Shown here: positions 31,681 to 33,488 of the stretch, in pieces | How positions within the stretch are numbered: the stretch's first letter is position 1 | Layout: each line of letters opens with the position of its first letter | From: Bacteroidales bacterium | Lineage (GTDB): Bacteria > Bacteroidota > Bacteroidia > Bacteroidales > VadinHA17 | Assembly (NCBI GenBank): GCA_027067975.1 | Contig: JAMOUS010000200.1 | Span: 1-33,488 of the forward strand | Direction of reading: 5' to 3' | DNA length: 33,488 bases | Program-made: the position numbers and the translations under genes | The notes under the pieces: generated by a model | Database searches by the model: none | What the model saw: the letters and a program-made list of their open reading frames with translations, nothing else | What the model was told of the DNA's origin: nothing

Positions 31681-32806
31681 GGCGAAGCACTTTTTCGAGG
31701 GTTTTCCATACGGTGGCGGCGGTCTGGTCCCACGAAAAGAGCTTCACGCGCTCGGCACCTTTGCGGCTCAGCTCCTGCCGCAAGGTGGGGGAGGTGCTGA
31801 TCTTTTCCATGGCATCGGCCATGCTTTCGACCGAGAAGGGATCGACAAAGAGGGCCGCCTCGCCGGCCACCTCGGGGAGGGCGGTGGCATGTGCCGCCAC
31901 CACGGGAGTATGGCAGGCCATCGCCTCCACCAACGGAATGCCAAAACCCTCAAAGTAAGAAACGAAAAAGAGCGCCTCCGCTCCGCCGATCAGCCTGCGG
32001 GTCTCTTCCCGACCCAGGCCGCCCTCGAAATGAACATCTCCTGCGAAGGTCATCCTCCGCAGGGTCTTTTTCAGCTCATTGTTGCCGAACAGTGCCCGCC
32101 CCGCAAGGACAAGGCGGATATTGATGTCGGGATGATGTGTGCGGAAAAGTTCGTAAGCCCATAGCAGACGAGGCAGGTTTTTTCGGGGAAGGAGTGATCC
32201 TACATGGACGAAATAGGGTACACCTCCGGCAAAACGAAGTCTGCTTTCCTGTTTTTCCTTTTCCCCGAGAGGGGAGAACTCTGACGAAACCCCGTTGTAA
32301 GCGACCGTGATCCGGGCGAGGTCGATCCCGTATTGTTGGGCAATGTCCCCGGCCGAATAGTGGCTTACGGTAAGGATGTGGGTGGCAGCCCGGGCAAAAC
32401 GGGGGAAATACAGCCGGTAATACCGACCGGTGAGCATAGGCAGATCATCCGGATAATGAACGAAATTAAGGTCGTGGATCACCGGGAGAACGGGTACAGG
32501 GGTGCGAAGAGGGACAAAACCATCGGGAGAAAAAAAGAGGTCGACGTCATGCTGTTCCAAAAAACGTTTCACTCCCCATTGTGTCCACAGGTGCCACAGC
32601 AGGGGGTGGCGTGCCGGCGGTGGGATGACCACCGGCCGGATATTCTCGGAGAAAAGGAAAGAATCATCCCATTTACGATCAAAAAGGAAGTAAAAGGTAT
32701 GTTCCGGATGGTCTTTTGTGATACGCCTGAGGGTCTCATAGGTGAACCACCCGATGCCGTCGAGCTTACCGGGCAGGAGCAGACGTGTGTTGACGGCGAT
32801 CTTCAT
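31673..32806 (-). CDS. Family-4 (GT-B) glycosyltransferase
   Basis: A 377-residue cytoplasmic glycosyltransferase. The N-terminal half begins MKIAVNTRLLLPGKLDGIGWF, with the acceptor-side GIG loop. The C-terminal half has the GT4 donor-binding features VHVGSLLPRKNLPRLL, LAGRAL and the E-x7-E motif in YFEGFGIPLVEAMA. It probably adds a sugar from a nucleotide donor to a lipid-linked or surface polysaccharide, in keeping with the divergent flippase gene. The longer frame (to 32950) runs through the promoter and coding start of that gene, so ATG 32806 is chosen. It overlaps rnhB by 8 bases. Confidence 0.9.
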   Translation of the reverse strand: MKIAVNTRLLLPGKLDGIGWFTYETLRRITKDHPEHTFYFLFDRKWDDSFLFSENIRPVVIPPPARHPLLWHLWTQWGVKRFLEQHDVDLFFSPDGFVPLRTPVPVLPVIHDLNFVHYPDDLPMLTGRYYRLYFPRFARAATHILTVSHYSAGDIAQQYGIDLARITVAYNGVSSEFSPLGEKEKQESRLRFAGGVPYFVHVGSLLPRKNLPRLLWAYELFRTHHPDINIRLVLAGRALFGNNELKKTLRRMTFAGDVHFEGGLGREETRRLIGGAEALFFVSYFEGFGIPLVEAMACHTPVVAAHATALPEVAGEAALFVDPFSVESMADAMEKISTSPTLRQELSRKGAERVKLFSWDQTAATVWKTLEKVLRHG

Positions 32807-32835
32807 GGGAGTGTCCCTTGTTCTCCAGGCTTTAT

Positions 32836-32843
32836 TACTTTTG
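32836..32843 (+). promoter_or_regulatory. -7 element for the flippase gene
   Basis: TACTTTTG, a full match to TAnnTTTG, 28 bases before the TTG start at 32871, in the 64-base divergent gap with the glycosyltransferase gene. Confidence 0.65.
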
Positions 32844-32870
32844 TGTGTAAAGTAAACCAATTTATCAGGA

Positions 32871-33488
32871 TTGAAAAAGAAGTTTTTTTCGAACCTCCTG
32901 TTGCTGGTGTCGCTCAACCTGCTGGTCAAGCCGTTCTGGATCTTCGGCATCGACCGCAGTGTGCAGAACGTGGTCGGGGCCGAGGAGTATGGTTTCTACT
33001 TTTCACTTTTCAGTTTTTCCATGTTGCTCAATATTCTCCTGGATGCGGGGACGAGCAATTACAACAACCGGGTGATCGCGCGGGAGCCGGAAAGGCTTTC
33101 GGAATATTTTTCCCAGCTTTTTTTGATCCGTTTGTTGCTGGCGGTGGTGTACGGGGTGGTCACCTTTGCCGTGGCCTGGTTGATCGGTTATGCCGGCAGG
33201 CAGATGTATTTGCTGGTTTTTCTGGTCTTAAACCAGTTTTTAGCTTCGATGATTCTCTTTTTCCGCTCGAACATTACGGGTTTGCATCTTTTCCGTGCGG
33301 ACAGTCTGTTGTCGGTGGCCGACCGTACTTTGATGATCCTCTTTACGGCGGTGGTATTGTGGGGGCATCTTTTCGGGGAGCATTTCCGGATCGAGTGGTT
33401 CGTCTACATCCAAACGCTTTCTTATCTTATTGTGGCGGGGGTGGGATTCATGATGGTGTTGCGGCGATGTGAGCGGTTCCGGCCTCGT
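32871..33488 (+). CDS. Polysaccharide flippase-like membrane protein (5' part, runs off the window)
   Basis: At least 206 codons are open from TTG 32871 to the window end with no stop. Translation starts MKKKFFSNLLLLVSLN (TTG read as Met) and continues with KPFWIFGIDRSVQN, GAEEYGFYFSLFSFS and DAGTSNYNNRVIA, then several hydrophobic helices. This is the layout of Wzx/MOP-superfamily polysaccharide exporters, especially the Bacteroidota members with an IDR-VQN motif after the first helix. An in-frame TAA lies at 32853 and no ATG lies between it and residue 1, so TTG is the natural start, 28 bases after a promoter octamer. It is divergent from a glycosyltransferase, suggesting the edge of a surface-glycan locus. 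Confidence 0.8.
   Translation, partial: MKKKFFSNLLLLVSLNLLVKPFWIFGIDRSVQNVVGAEEYGFYFSLFSFSMLLNILLDAGTSNYNNRVIAREPERLSEYFSQLFLIRLLLAVVYGVVTFAVAWLIGYAGRQMYLLVFLVLNQFLASMILFFRSNITGLHLFRADSLLSVADRTLMILFTAVVLWGHLFGEHFRIEWFVYIQTLSYLIVAGVGFMMVLRRCERFRPR

Noticed and set aside
32807-32950. 48-residue extension of the glycosyltransferase
   Set aside because: It runs antisense through the start and promoter of the flippase gene, and the family N-terminus MKIAVNTR begins at 32806.

Overview
The window looks like a chromosomal segment of a Bacteroidota bacterium, most likely of the order Bacteroidales. The evidence is a type IX secretion (T9SS) sorting-domain protein, an S46 dipeptidyl-peptidase, an OmpP1/FadL porin, a DUF5916 outer-membrane protein and an NVEALA-like peptide cassette. 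Promoters repeatedly match the Bacteroidota -7 consensus TAnnTTTG, and the two tRNA genes carry no encoded CCA. Most of the window is G+C-rich, but bases 122-3566 are strikingly AT-rich and read as foreign DNA.

Layout. (1) Bases 1-121 exactly repeat part of the 3' half of the Nramp transporter gene. The intact gene (3567-5456, minus) lies on the other side of an AT-rich islet holding four plus-strand genes: a cysteine-rich secreted peptide, a beta-propeller lipoprotein, a CarboxypepD_reg-like exported protein and a DUF1573 lipoprotein. (2) Bases 3567-9642 are housekeeping: an Nramp transporter fused to a universal-stress domain, tRNA-Gln, glnS, folB, tRNA-Cys and a FadL-type porin. (3) Bases 9799-16473 encode one 2224-residue cytoplasmic protein. 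It combines a PLP aminotransferase-like core, with a full set of active-site residues, and a C-terminal HPr-kinase/PEPCK-like P-loop kinase. A SiaC-family (DUF1987) phosphoprotein gene converges on it. (4) Bases 16998-19643 encode a DUF5916 outer-membrane protein. (5) Bases 19897-27662 are a surface-protein cluster. It has three paralogous exported proteins with a shared N-terminal domain and long head-like repeats, two of them ending in a self-cleaving S74 intramolecular chaperone, followed by a short T9SS cargo protein. (6) Bases 27733-33488 encode RNase HI, a MarC-family membrane protein, a DPP7-type peptidase, RNase HII, a family-4 glycosyltransferase and, running off the right edge, a polysaccharide flippase.

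The most unusual item is the giant aminotransferase/kinase fusion, for which I know no described function. Next come the acquired peptide-plus-lipoprotein islet bounded by a duplicated gene end, and the repeat-protein cluster, which shows tandem duplication, loss of one chaperone domain and a composition shift at one C-terminus. All composition statements are by eye, and domain assignments come from motif recognition, not database searches.
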